Shown: positions 12,510-23,301 of the stretch, one piece after another
Position numbering within the stretch: position 1 is the first letter of the stretch
Layout: every line of letters starts with the position of its first letter
Assembly (NCBI RefSeq): GCF_029873635.1
Contig: NC_080426.1
Coordinates: 50,110,093-50,174,092, forward strand
From: Malania oleifera
Lineage: Eukaryota; Streptophyta; Magnoliopsida; Santalales; Ximeniaceae
Length of the DNA stretch: 64,000 nucleotides
Reading direction: 5' to 3'
Notes under the pieces: model-generated
Told to the model about the DNA's origin: nothing
What the model saw: only the letters and a program-made list of their open reading frames with translations
Databases searched by the model: none
Made by a program: the position numbers and the translations under genes

Positions 12510-13728
12510 ATGGAGCCCAAAGGTAAAGACATGGACGCTAGAGGGGAGAATGAGTTGGGGGCATCCAGTGAGGATGATTTTAAAATATCCAGACAACTGC
12601 AAGGATTAGCTTGGCAAGTCAGGGAAGAGATTGGGCGGGACCTCAAGGGATCGAGCTGCCCACCTGTGAACTAGGGTAGTTCGATTGATCAATTCACCCG
12701 CCTGAAACCCTCTGCTTTTCGAGTGGCACTGACCCAATCATGGCTGAGACATGGGTGCAGGAGATGGAGAAGATACTGACAGTGCTGAATTGCACTAAGG
12801 AATAGAAGATTCTCTTCTCCATCTTCAAGCTGACAAGAGAGGCCGATCGATGGTGGCAAGAGATGAAGCTGCTGGAAGAGTAGTGAAAAGTACATACGGT
12901 GATGACCTAGGGACATTTCAAGGAGGTCTTCTACGATTGGTATTTCTCCACCACCTCCAGGAATGCAAAGATAGAGGAATTTTTCAACCTGACTTAGGGG
13001 CACCTCATTGTTCAACAGTACGCTGCTAGGTTCATGGAGCTTTCTCACTTTGCTCCCTTTATGGTCCCTGATAAATACCAAAAGTCAATGAGGTTTGAAA
13101 GAGGCCTGGAACAGAGGATCCATGAGCATGTGGCATGCTTGCAGATATAGGGCTTCTCAAAACTGGTGGGTAAAGCCACCATAGCAGAGTCAAGTCTGCA
13201 AAGATGTGCAGAAGTCTCAGAGTGGAGGAAGAGACCCATATCTCCTAACTCCCATGTAAATGTCAGATAGGGTTTAGGGAGAGGAGATTGAGATACTGGG
13301 GGTCAGAGGTCAGTTAGGGATGATCAAGGCTATCGGGGTAACTCAACACCCTCTTACAGTGTGAGGTGCAATCGGAGGCATTGGGGAGAATGCCGGAGTA
13401 AGGGTCCTATGTGTTACCGGTACGACAAGTATGGCCACATGGCTCGAGATTGTCATGAGTTGCTGGGAAATGCACCCACTTCTAATCAAAACTAAGGACC
13501 GCTGAACAATGCACTTGCTCCTAATCAGAATCGGAGGAATAAACTGGTGCCTCACTGCAGACTGACGCATGTCTATACACTTGCCCCAATTGAGACAGAC
13601 ACTGCCAGATGCACAGGCAACATGTTTATGTTTGAGATAAATAATAAGTTTCATTTAATTCTAGGCGATGCAATTGTTCACATGCTAGAATGGATTGAAA
13701 TGTGTGAAATGTGGTTAGTTAACTTCTA
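12510..13728 (+). pseudogene. gag remnant, first copy (no pol)
   Basis: The ATG at 12510 opens a gag frame beginning MEPKGKDMDARGEN. The capsid-like retrotransposon gag domain follows (about 12740-13200, with the RWWQEMKLLE and RFEKGL-like segments recognisable across frames), then a CCHC knuckle at about 13368-13458. The knuckle's second cysteine is Tyr (CYRYDKYGHMARDC). A short tail resembling the start of the protease (VYTLAP) runs directly into non-coding sequence and the polypurine tract, so protease, RT, RNase H and integrase are all absent. Stops near 12672, 12802 and 12882 break the frame. Confidence 0.85.
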
Positions 13729-13775
13729 AGTATGTGAAAATGATTGATTAACGAATTTTGAGGATGAAATTTTGT

Positions 13776-13788
13776 AAGGGGGGGAGAA
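13776..13788 (+). promoter_or_regulatory. Polypurine tract before LTR B
   Basis: AAGGGGGGGAGAA directly abuts the TGTAGTAACCC start of LTR B. Confidence 0.85.
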
Positions 13789-15594
13789 TGTAGTAACCCA
13801 AAACTAGAAATTAAAAGAAAATAAATAAAAGAAAAGGGAAAATAAATAAAGGAAAGGAAAAATAAGAAAAATGATGGAGATGGTTTGGTTCAAAACCAAA
13901 TCGTTGACGGTTTGAGGGCCTCCCAGAAAAACCGTCGACTGTTTAGTCTTCTAAGGGCATTTTAAGAGCCAAACCGTCTATGTTTTCATCAAGCACAAGA
14001 AAACCGTCGACGATTTCCTACGAGGCAGCTCACCTATAAATATAAGTTCACTTATTTTTTTCTAGGACAAATCATTTCCTCTCTCTTTCTTTTAGCTCCA
14101 AACTTCCCTCTCTCTATCATCCCTCATGTGACTCTCTCTCATTTCTACACGCACCTGAAGCTACCCTTGCTCCCGGATCACCCCTGTTTTCTCTCTCAGG
14201 TTGTCGGATCAGTTTTGGAGATCAGTGCAAAATGCTAGGGTTTCACTTTCCCATTCATTTCGGACTGTTTTTGGAAGAACAAGTAAGGGGGAATAAGTTA
14301 TAATAACCTTATATTAAATTTGAACCGGTCAATTTCGAGTATATGAGCCATATAATTATAGTATGATTTTTTGAACGGTTTTGGCATTTGAAAATGATGG
14401 GTTTTGAATATAATTGATATTAAGGGAAAACCATGTGGCATGAGAATAACCTTTCATAATTAACTAGTTGTAATAGTGTTTGGTTGTGGATACTGTTTGG
14501 TGAATACTATTTGGTTGTGAATACTGCCTAGTGGTGAATATTGTCTGGTTGTGAACATAAATGTGCATGTGAGGTTTGTTTGTGAAAGCTTTGTGAGAAG
14601 TACGCAGTAGCTCTATGTCGGCCACGTATTGTGATGTATGCAGTAACTTTATGTGGGTCACATACTATGAAGTACGTAATAGCCCTATGTGGGCCACACA
14701 CTGGGTAGTACGCAGTAGCTCTGTGTGGGCCACGTATTGAGAAGTATGCAGTGTCCTGTGTAGGCTACGTATTGAGAATGATGGGGAGGGATGCTCAGTA
14801 TGCAGTGAGGAGGACAAATAGTAAAAGGTGTGATGTAGAGATGTGCATTTCAATTATGGATGTGCCTGCGTGAATGTGAATTGAAAGTATGGTAACTGTG
14901 ATATGATGTGGTAGACATGTATGTAGATTCTGGGATTGGTTTCACGTTGAAAGTGTGTGAGCTTATGTTCGTGAATTCAATTTCTCAAATAATTAGAGTG
15001 AGGTAAAACTCTCCGCTTGAGGGCTTACTGAGTAAGGTGAGTGCCTTGATAAGTATCAATTGTAATCGCACCCGAATTAAATCGGGTAAGGTTACAAATG
15101 GTATCAAAGCAAAGGGGCGTTACCCTCAACAACTTTCGCTGATAAATAATGTTTGCAAAATTGTGAATACAGTTTGCTTATGTTTTGTTAGTTGCCCTTG
15201 ATTAACAAACAGTTATATTTTTTATTTACTTAACTCTTTTACCACACACTGTTATAGTTTATTCCATCCTTACAGAGAAGTGTAACACTCCAGCGAATTA
15301 TTCATTTTTCAGGTCCTTGTGGTGATCGAGCTTAGAAAGCTCTGGGAGTAGGGTTTAGTTTTGTGTATGTGAGTGGTTGTAAGAATTGATATATGTACAA
15401 TTTATGATTTAAATACTGGTTGTGTATTGTGGAGTGAATGGATGCACTTTTTGGGATGTATAGAATAGAACTCTAGTATTTTATTTGAGGTAACTATTTA
15501 TTATTTATTGTCGTGTGATTGATATTATGGTATCAAAGACGTGTGAATGATCACATAACACCCTGGCCCCACCTGGCGGGTCGGGACCTTTACA
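13789..15594 (+). repeat. LTR B (middle) of three-LTR array
   Basis: 1806 bp. It serves as the 3' LTR of internal 1 and the 5' LTR of internal 2. The TATA box is at about 14035-14042 with GTCGACGATTT-type palindromes just upstream. It shares with LTR C, against LTR A, the absence of a segment after GGCGTTAC (about 15118). Its hairpin is partly decayed (GAAGTGTAACA near 15279). Confidence 0.9.
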
Positions 15595-15597
15595 AAG

Positions 15598-15609
15598 TGG
15601 TATTAGAGC
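15598..15609 (+). promoter_or_regulatory. Primer binding site after LTR B
   Basis: TGGTATTAGAGC lies 3 bp after LTR B and differs by one C-to-T change from the initiator-tRNA-Met-type site TGGTATCAGAGC. Confidence 0.85.
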
Positions 15610-16067
15610 TTTAGGTTGTTAGGTGCTGCAGACTTTAGGAGGATTAATACCAGAGTATAGGTTCGAGCTAGGACGTGGATAGGAAACAGGTAGATTAGGA
15701 TATTGTTACTACTTTTGAGTTTTCGTTTTGTAAACTTTGGGGTAGAAATCCCTTTATGGTCTTCTGTGTTTTTATGATGCAGTAGCTGGCTTCAAAAAAC
15801 CATGGTAAATCCATTGAAGGTGATGCTTCCGAGTAGAGAGATTGGAACTTGAAATTAGAATTCGAAGGTTAGGATGGTTGATTTATAGAGATGAGCCTTT
15901 GAAAGAGAATTTTGATAATTTAAGTGTTGTGATTTGTTGATTGAGGTTCATTGGGTGTTTGATGTTTAATTGAGGATTTGAATATTAAATTGGTTTCTTT
16001 GCTATATAACTGTACCAGTTATGTTAAAATGTGGAAATTCTAAACTTGCCTCTGTCTTATCTTTAAG

Positions 16068-16300
16068 ATGGAGCCTAGAGGTAAAGACGTGGACACTGGA
16101 GGGGACAATGAGTTGGGGGCTTCCAGCGGGGATGATATTGAAATCTCTAGACTGCTGTGAGGATTAGCTCGGCAAGTTAGGGAAGAGATTAGGTGGGACC
16201 CCAAGGGATTGAGCTGCCCACTTATGAACTAGCACTGTTTGATTGATCAATTCCCCCACATGAAACCCTATGCTTTTTCAGGTGGCACTGACCCAATCAT
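16068..16300 (+). pseudogene. gag remnant, second copy, 5' part
   Basis: The ATG at 16068 opens MEPRGKDVDTGGDN, parallel to the first copy. The frame is broken by stops (near 16158 and 16230) and is interrupted at 16300 by a solo LTR. The gag continues at 18318. Confidence 0.85.
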
Positions 16301-18312
16301 TGTAAAGACCCTCTCAATTACCATATTTTTTTTTCCATTGTAACAATTAACATACTCTGATACCATAACATTATCCTAAGCAACGAGAAGCATAATCACA
16401 TAGACATAACCATATGAAAATATATACACAATACAAACCAATACTAGAGTACAACCATGCTCCCCAAAATATACACATATAACTGAACTCCCAAAATACC
16501 CTCAGCTAGCTAGGGCAAATACAAAAACCCTCCACTGTACTCACTTTGCTGACAGGGCACTACAGACGCCTTTCTATCTGCAAGCCTGGTCAGCTCGCCT
16601 ACTTGGATCACTTGAAAAATGTTAAATCAAGTGGGATGAGCCAACGCTCAGTAAGACGATATATGCTATTACTAGTGTGTGGCAAATGAGTTATCATATT
16701 ATGAAACACTGCTTTCATATAATCATGTATATTGGATCTATAAATACAGTACAAATAATCATATCCATCACCATTTCCATGTCATTTAACACATTTGTAT
16801 TTTAAGTTACTATTCAAAATACTTCTAACATACATAAGTAATTTCCCTGTCTCTGTAAATCAGTATATACATAATAATAACTATAAACTTTCCCCTGTGG
16901 ATATCCATATGTCATGATTTAACCCCTCATGACAGGGTTGTGCGGCCCGTAGGGGGGATCTACACTGGCTGGCCGACCAGGTAAATCACTATACTCCCTC
17001 GGTCAATCTGCCCACCTCCACCCATATATGATGGGGAGTCTGTCCACGTCAAGGGCACTATACGATCGACCTATATCATATTATCTGAATAGGCGATTGC
17101 ACTCTATAAACTGTAAACCGTATGTAGCTACGATACCGTGCTCTGTAAACTGTATGGTCAAACAGGGTCGGATACTATATACATATTCATATATATTCTT
17201 TCACTGTTTTCATCATGTTTTCAAGATTACCATAACGCTATCTTTCTGTACTGTAAATACTGTAACTGTAGCATCTCGATGCTATCTCTGTATAACTGTC
17301 TATATACTCTGTAAATGCTCTGTCTGTATACTTTGGATGTTATGGTAATAGAAAAACATGGCATGCTTTAAACTCTGTAAATCATAGTACTGGAATTACA
17401 TCATCATAATACTGTATCCGTAATTCGTATAATCATAGTATTAAAATTCGTAAAATCATGGTACTGAAATTCACATAATCATAGCACTGAAATACGTAAA
17501 ATCATGAAACTATAATTCATAAAACATACTCCCATACTACATACTTGTTCTCACGCCACACCATACTTTAATACATAGTTTTCATGAATAAATAAACTGT
17601 ATAGTATTTTGAAATTTCCTAGTATAGCATATATCCCTTACCTGACTACTGGAAAGCCCCTACTGTACTCTAGCCCGATACCCGCAGGGCCTCCTACAAC
17701 ACACCCTAAAACCAACATATGCCAGAACTAAACATCGGTATTTTTCTTCCTGTATCATTTCCCATAACTATCATAAGGCCAAAAGGAGGCTAAAAAGTCT
17801 TACCCTAAATTTGGGATGATTTCCAACTTTGATTTCTCGATGATTGGCTCCTGTAGATGCGTAGAGAACTTCGCCAGGAGCGTCGTGGTAGCTTCGGATC
17901 ATCGATCCAGCGACTGGTGGGGCCAAAAATGAAGAGAGAAGGGAGAGAGAGTTGTAGGAGAAAGAGAGCGGCGAGAGAAACGAAAAAATCCCGGTTTTCC
18001 TACTATTTATACAGCCAGGCTCGTCGACGAGACACGTCACCTCGTCGATGAGCTCTTCATTAAATTCTTCGATGAAGCCCTGTGTTCGTCGATGAAATTG
18101 AGGCTGTCCCAAAATCCCTCTCGGTACTTTCTCGTCGACGAAAACCTGTGTTCGTCGATGAAATTCTGTAATCCTTCATCGACGAAATTCAGACCGCCCT
18201 AGAACCTCTTTTGATATTTTCTCATCGACGAAGTCTACGACCTTCTTCTGTTTTTGTATCTATTTTCTCTCCCTTTTATTATTAAAATGCTATTAGTCTT
18301 TGGGTCACTACA
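16301..18312 (-). mobile_element. Solo LTR nested in second gag copy
   Basis: The 2012-bp block runs TGTAAAGACC to GGTCACTACA on the plus strand, so the LTR reads TGTAGTGACCC...CTTTACA on the minus strand. Perfect 5-bp target duplications ATCAT flank it (16296-16300, 18313-18317). On the minus strand it has TTCGTCGACGAA palindromes (18237-18017), a TATA box (TATAAATA, 18011-18004), and the conserved hairpin at 16635-16655. Its first about 60 bases match the solo LTR at 53851-55797, so the two belong to one family. Confidence 0.93.
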
Positions 18313-18317
18313 ATCAT

Positions 18318-19269
18318 GGCTGAGACTTGGGTGCAGAAGATGAAGAAGATACTGATAGTGCTGAATTGCACTGAGGAATAGAAGGTTCTCTTCGCCACCT
18401 TCAAAATGACAAGAGAGGTTGAGCGATGGTGGCAAGCGGTGAAGCTCCTGGAAAAGCAGCGAGCAGTACCCATGGTAATGACCTGGGGATGTTTCAGGAG
18501 GTCTTCTACGATGGGTATTTCCTTGCCACCTCTTGGAATGCAAAGGCGGAGGAATTTTTCAACTTGACTCAAGGGCACCTCACTATTTAACAATACGCTG
18601 CTAGGTTTGTGGAGCTTTCTCGCTTCTCTCCCTTTATGGTCCCTGATGAATAACAAAAGGTGAGGAGGTTTGAAAGAGGCCTAGAACAGAGGATCCATGA
18701 GCATGTGACATGCTTGCAGATACAGGACTTCTCAGAACTGGTGGATAAAGCCACCATAGCAGAGTTAAGTCTGCAGAAAGGTTCTGAAGTCTCAGAGCGG
18801 AGGAAGAGACCCATGTCTCCCAGCTCCCATGTAAATGTTAGATAGGGTTCAAGAAAGAGAGACATAGATACTACGGGTCAGAGGCCAGTTAGGGGTGATC
18901 AAGACTATCGGGATAACTTAACACCTTCTTCTAGTGCGAGGTGTAATCGGAGGCATTGGGGAGAATGTCGGGATAGGGGTCCTATGTGTTACCGGTGCGG
19001 CAAGTATAGCCGCATGGCTCGAGATTGTCATGAGCCACTGGGCAATGCACCCACTTCTAATCAAAACGAGAGACCACCGAAACAATGCACCCATTCCTGA
19101 TCAGAATAGAAGGAACAATTTGGTACCTCGCGACGGATCGGCGCGTGTCTATACACTTGCCCCAGCTAACATAGACACTGCTAGAGGTGCACATAGCATG
19201 TTTATGTTTGAGATAAATAATAAGTTTCTTTTAATTCTAGGTGATTCAATTTTTCATATGCGAGAATAG
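18318..19269 (+). pseudogene. gag remnant, second copy, 3' part with zinc knuckle
   Basis: Gag resumes after the nested LTR: ETWVQKMKKIL, then the capsid-like domain, then [15 protein letters not shown] and a CCHC knuckle at about 18938-19030. Here the knuckle reads CYRCGKYSRMARDC, which lacks the histidine. As in copy 1, a VYTLAP protease-start remnant runs straight into MFMFEINNKF-type tail and the polypurine tract. Both copies share this junction, so the polymerase deletion pre-dates the array. Confidence 0.86.
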
Positions 19270-19350
19270 ATTGAAATGTGTGAAATGTGGTTAGTTAACT
19301 TCTAAGTATGTGAAAATGATTGATTAACGAATTTCGAGGATGAAATTTTA

Positions 19351-19363
19351 TAAGGGGGGAGAA
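19351..19363 (+). promoter_or_regulatory. Polypurine tract before LTR C
   Basis: TAAGGGGGGAGAA directly abuts the TGTAGTAACACG start of LTR C. Confidence 0.85.
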
Positions 19364-21273
19364 TGTAGTAACACGAACCCGAAAAATAAAAGAAAAAAAA
19401 AGAAAATAAATAAAGGAAAGGAAAAATAAGAAAAAGGATGGAGATGATTTGGTTAAGCACCAAATCGTCGATGGGTTGAGGGCCTCTCAGAAAAACCATC
19501 GACGGTTTAGTCTTCTGAGGGCATTTTAAAAGCCAAACCGTCGATGGTTTCACCATGCACAAAAAAATCGTCGACGGTTTCCTACGAGGTAGCTCACCTA
19601 TAAATAGAAGTTCACTCACTTTTTGAGGAAAAATCATTTCCTCTCTCTTTCTCTCAACTCAAAACTTTCCTCTCTCTATCGTCCCTCGCATGACTCTCTC
19701 TCATTTCTACACGGACATGAAGCTATCCTCGCTCCCGGATCACCTCTCTCTTCTCTCTCGGGTTGCCGGATTAGTTTCAGCGGCGAGTGCAAAAAGGTAG
19801 GGTTTCGCTTTTCCGCTCTTTTCAGGTTGTTTTCGGAAAAACAAGTAAGGGGGAATAAGTTATAACAACTTTTTATGAAATTTGAACCGGTTAATTTCGA
19901 GTATATGAGCCGTATAATTATAGTATGATTTTCTGAACGGTTTAGGCATTTGAAAATGATGGGTTTTGAATATAATTCATATTTAGGGAAAACCCTGTGG
20001 AATGAGAATAACCTTTCATAATTAACTGGTTGTAATACTGTTTGGTTGTGGATACTGTTTAGTGGTGAATACTGTTTGGTTGTGAATACTGCTTGGTGGT
20101 GAATATTGTATGGTTGTGAACATAAATGTGCATGTGAGGTTTGTTTGTGAAAACTTTGTGAGAAGTATGCAGTAGCTTTGTGTCGGCTACGTACTGTGAT
20201 GTACGTAGTAGCTCTGTGTGGGCCACATACTATGAAATACGCAGTAGCCCTATGTGGGCTACATACTAGGTAGTACGCAGTAGCTCTGTGTGGGCCACGT
20301 ATTGAGAAGTACGCAATGTCCTGTGTAGGCCACGTACTGAGAATGATGGGGAGGGATGCTCAGTATGCAGCAAGGATGCCAGATAGTACGCAGTAGCTCT
20401 GTGTGGGCCACGTATTGAGAAGTACGCAATGTCCTGTGTAGGCCACGTACTGAGAATGATGAGGAGGGATGCTTAGTATGCAGCGAGGAGGCCGAATAGT
20501 AAAAGGTGTGATGTAGAGATGTGCATTTCAATTATGGATGTGCCTGCGTGAATGTGAATTGAATGTATGGTAACTGTGATGTGATGTGGTAGACATGTAT
20601 GTAGATTCTGGGATAGGTTTCACATTGAATGTGTGTGAGCTTATGTTCGTGAATTCAATTGCTAAAATAAGTAGAGTGAGGTAAAACTCTCCGCTTGAGG
20701 GCTTACTGAGTAAGATGAATGCTTTGATAGGTATCAATTGTAATCGCACCTGAATTAAATCAGATAAGGTTACAAACGGTATCAAAGCAAAGAGATGTTA
20801 CCCTCAGGAACTTTCGCTGATAAATAATGTTTGCAAAATTGTGAATACAGTTTGCTTGTGTTTTGTTAGTTGCTTTTGATTAACAAACAGTTATATTTTT
20901 TATTTACTTAACTCTTCTGCCACACATTGTTATAGTTTATTCCATCCTTACAGAGAAGTGTCTCACTTCAGCAAATTATTCATTTTCTAGGTCCTTGTGG
21001 TGATCGAGCTTAGAAAGCTCTGGGGGCAGGGTTTAGTTTTGTGTATGTGAGTGGTTGTAAGAATTGTTATATGTACAGTTTATGTTTTAAATGCTGGTTG
21101 TGTATTGTGGAGTGAATGGATGCACTTTTTGGGATGTATAGAATAGAACTCTGGTATTTTATTTGAGGTAATTATTTATTATTTTATGTTGTGTGATTGA
21201 TAATATGGTATCAGAGACATGTAAATGATCACATAACACCCCGGGCCCCACTTGATGGGTTAGGGGCGTTACA
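19364..21273 (+). repeat. LTR C of three-LTR array
   Basis: 1910 bp, ending GGGGCGTTACA at 21273, followed by the CTCCT target duplication. The TATA box is at 19599-19606, with the palindromic array at about 19465-19580. It is about 100 bp longer than LTRs A and B because of an internal tandem duplication at 20271-20496. Confidence 0.9.
20271..20496 (+). repeat. 113-bp tandem duplication private to LTR C
   Basis: The segment beginning TAGTACGCAGTAGCTCTGTG at 20271 is repeated almost identically from 20384. LTRs A and B have one copy, so the duplication arose in LTR C alone. Confidence 0.88.
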
Positions 21274-21571
21274 CTCCTGCTACCAACGTGTCCTTCGGAC
21301 CCATGCCGATGCGGCACCAAACGCCCGAGATAGTTACTTTCCCCCCTGATGGGTCATCCGTGTAATCCGAATGCAGTCTCATTCTATTCACAGTTAGGTT
21401 GGACATTCGGCTAACCCGCCTTCGAGGACCCATCTCAGGTTACCACCCACAACACGCGGTCTGTCTCTGCATCAACTGCTGGCTCACTGAATTCATCCAC
21501 CAGGATTCGAACTCTCGATGCTCCTACTGGATTGCCTGACTCCTTTCCACTGCGCCATGTCCGTGGGGGCC
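21274..21571 (-). mobile_element. tRNA-derived SINE, 5' body
   Basis: On the minus strand this block starts GGCCCCCACGGACATGG. It contains a polymerase III box A (TGGCGCAGTGG, 21557-21547) and box B (GAGTTCGAATCC, 21514-21503) and continues into the tail piece at 10233-10198. The complete SINE would be about 330 bp with a poly(A) end. Its own target duplications are not clear. The boxes are tRNA-like, but this is not a tRNA gene. Confidence 0.8.
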
Positions 21572-21854
21572 TCTTTTTTGTTTAACATAGAGTTATCTTT
21601 TTTGTCTTCTCAGTAATTTGGATTTGTTCTCTTATGAATTAAAATATTAAACATCTTTTATATGAATATTTGATTTGTACTTTTTTATAAAGACTTTTAG
21701 CACGATAAATACATTTTCTTATAAGTTTATATATGTAATGCAAAATATAAATATGCAACTACCGACACTTAATGAATTAATAAACACATTATAATAAAGA
21801 ATAAAAAAGCATTAATGGGGAGAAATTAATGGATGATAATGACAGAATATATTT

Positions 21855-22098
21855 AGTAAGTGAATAAATAGGTTGACGAATAATATTTTTGACTTTTTGC
21901 AATTTATTCTCGCTTACGCATGATCATAAATTAGTAAATAAATAAATAGATTGATGAAAATATTTTTAACTTTTCGTAATTTATTATCGCTTAAACGGTG
22001 CATTATCAATAATTAGAAAATAAATAAATAGATTGATGAAAAATATATTTAAATTTTTGCAATTTATTGTTGCTTACATGGTGCATTATCAATAATTA
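21855..22098. repeat. Diverged tandem repeat, about 80-bp unit
   Basis: Three AT-rich units share a GCAATTTATT...CGCTTA...GGTGCATTATCAATAATTAG core, with the phase mark at 21899, 21976 and 22059 (spacing 77 and 83). The last unit is cut by the SINE at 22108. Confidence 0.75.
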
Positions 22099-22107
22099 GT
22101 ATTTGCT

Positions 22108-22318
22108 GAATGAATGCGACTCCTGTTACTGAAGGCGTGGTGACTCCATTTGTGTTGGACGACTGCTGCTCGAGTTAGGCGAGATCAATCCCTAGTTTAC
22201 TGGCAAAGAGGAGTGGGGGTCTTTTCTAGCCTCCAGAGTCGGTGCCGCTCATGAAGGTCCGAAGGATCGGCTTGAGACTGGAGTCTCTGGATTATCAATA
22301 AAAAATTATAAAAATAAT
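22108..22318 (+). mobile_element. SINE-like insertion with 17-bp target duplication
   Basis: A 211-bp insert is flanked by AATAATTAGTATTTGCT (22091-22107) and AATAATTAGTATCTGCT (22319-22335), one mismatch. It ends in an A/AT-rich tail and contains a box-B-like GATCAATCCC (about 22185-22194) with a weaker box A upstream. Length, tail and duplication fit a SINE. The family is not recognised, and it differs from the two other SINEs here. Confidence 0.7.
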
Positions 22319-22335
22319 AATAATTAGTATCTGCT

Positions 22336-22860
22336 TTGAATATTGATGCTTTAAATAAAACATTAATATTGTTTGAAAAAGACATTTTGCATTAAAGCAA
22401 ATAAGTAAACAAATAAAGTCAAAAAAATCTACTTTTCATTAACATTTTAATAACTTTGATTATTATTATTATTATTTTGTTAAGGAGATTTTTTTTTCCC
22501 CTCATTTCCGAAAGGGCCCACCGATTCATGAAAGACAGTATGGGATATTTGTCTCTCATCCTATCTTAACTCTTAAGATTTGAATTGGGCTCTCCAGATA
22601 ATAAAAATAAATAAATTTCTCTCTCCTTATAAAAATATAAGGCCAATTTAAAATTCTAAAAAATAAAAGAATCAAAAATTAATTGGACCGTTAAGATATA
22701 TAAATAATAATATTCATTATGGAGCTATTTACCATTATAGGTCTACATGGAAAAAAGAGCTGGGGGCATATAATTTGAAAAATATGTAATTTTAATATAT
22801 AATATTTCTTTTTAATAAAACAATTCAGCGTGCGGTGGGATTTTTTTTTTTTTTAAAGGA
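22336..22860. other. AT-rich spacer upstream of the desaturase
   Basis: Low-complexity AT-rich DNA with short A/T runs and no reading frame or recognised element. It may include distal promoter sequence of the downstream gene. Confidence 0.5.
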
Positions 22861-22879
22861 AAGGAATACAAAATGACAG

Positions 22880-23301
22880 CGTTTTGAAAGACTTTGAAAA
22901 TCGTGGAGCACTCTTGACCTCAGCATTCCTCGGAGGAGCCGCACCTCTCAGCAACTACCTATTGTCGCGTTCTTCCGTCTGCCTCGCTGTGACTTGCCTT
23001 CCGTTTTATGTATATCCTCGAAAATTTTGTTCCTCTAGAACCAGAACAACGCGTGGTCGAAGGTAGACGAAGAAAGGACCAGATCCCACAACGAATCGAC
23101 GACTTTCCCTTCATATAGGGTTGTCGTTTTGATCACAGCACACTGCCCCATTGATCTCTTCCCTTCTTCACTGTTAATTCTTGCAGGAAGAAGAGATCGG
23201 GGAGTGTCTGGATCTTTGGTCTGATTGATTAATTGGTTGTTTACTTTCTTCGCCTATCCGATCTTTTGTGATTCTTGTTCCTGTTTGATTGTGTGCTCCA
23301 A
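22880..23301 (+). promoter_or_regulatory. Probable promoter-proximal region and 5' UTR of the desaturase
   Basis: Composition shifts from AT-rich to mixed at about 22880. The stretch up to the start codon has the pyrimidine-rich character of a plant 5' leader (for example 23155-23185 and 23240-23290). A GGTAGACG (about 23063) and a TTCTTGCAG (about 23180-23188) could be donor and acceptor of a leader intron, but this is weak. The short open frame at 22884-23066 is not convincing as a separate protein. Confidence 0.45.

Larger units (their letters stand above)
10229..21278 (+). mobile_element. Three-LTR tandem gag-only gypsy element with one pair of target duplications
   Basis: The order is LTR A (10234-12038), internal 1 (12039-13788), LTR B (13789-15594), internal 2 (15595-19363), LTR C (19364-21273). 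The outer ends are flanked by CTCCT (10229-10233 and 21274-21278), so the whole array behaves as one insertion. Internal 1 is 1750 bp. Internal 2 is 1752 bp once the nested solo LTR and its target duplication are subtracted. Each internal region holds a primer binding site, a gag remnant and a polypurine tract but no polymerase, so this is a non-autonomous gag-only derivative. Gag sequence and the CCHC knuckle place it with Del/Tekay-type gypsy elements. Confidence 0.9.

Noticed and set aside
22884-23066. 60-residue open frame upstream of the desaturase
   Set aside because: Lies in the probable 5' leader, has no recognised motif and is short enough to occur by chance.
23275-23301. Upstream in-frame ATG giving a 9-residue longer desaturase
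   Set aside because: The family begins at the second ATG (23302), which has the better start context; the extra residues resemble nothing conserved.
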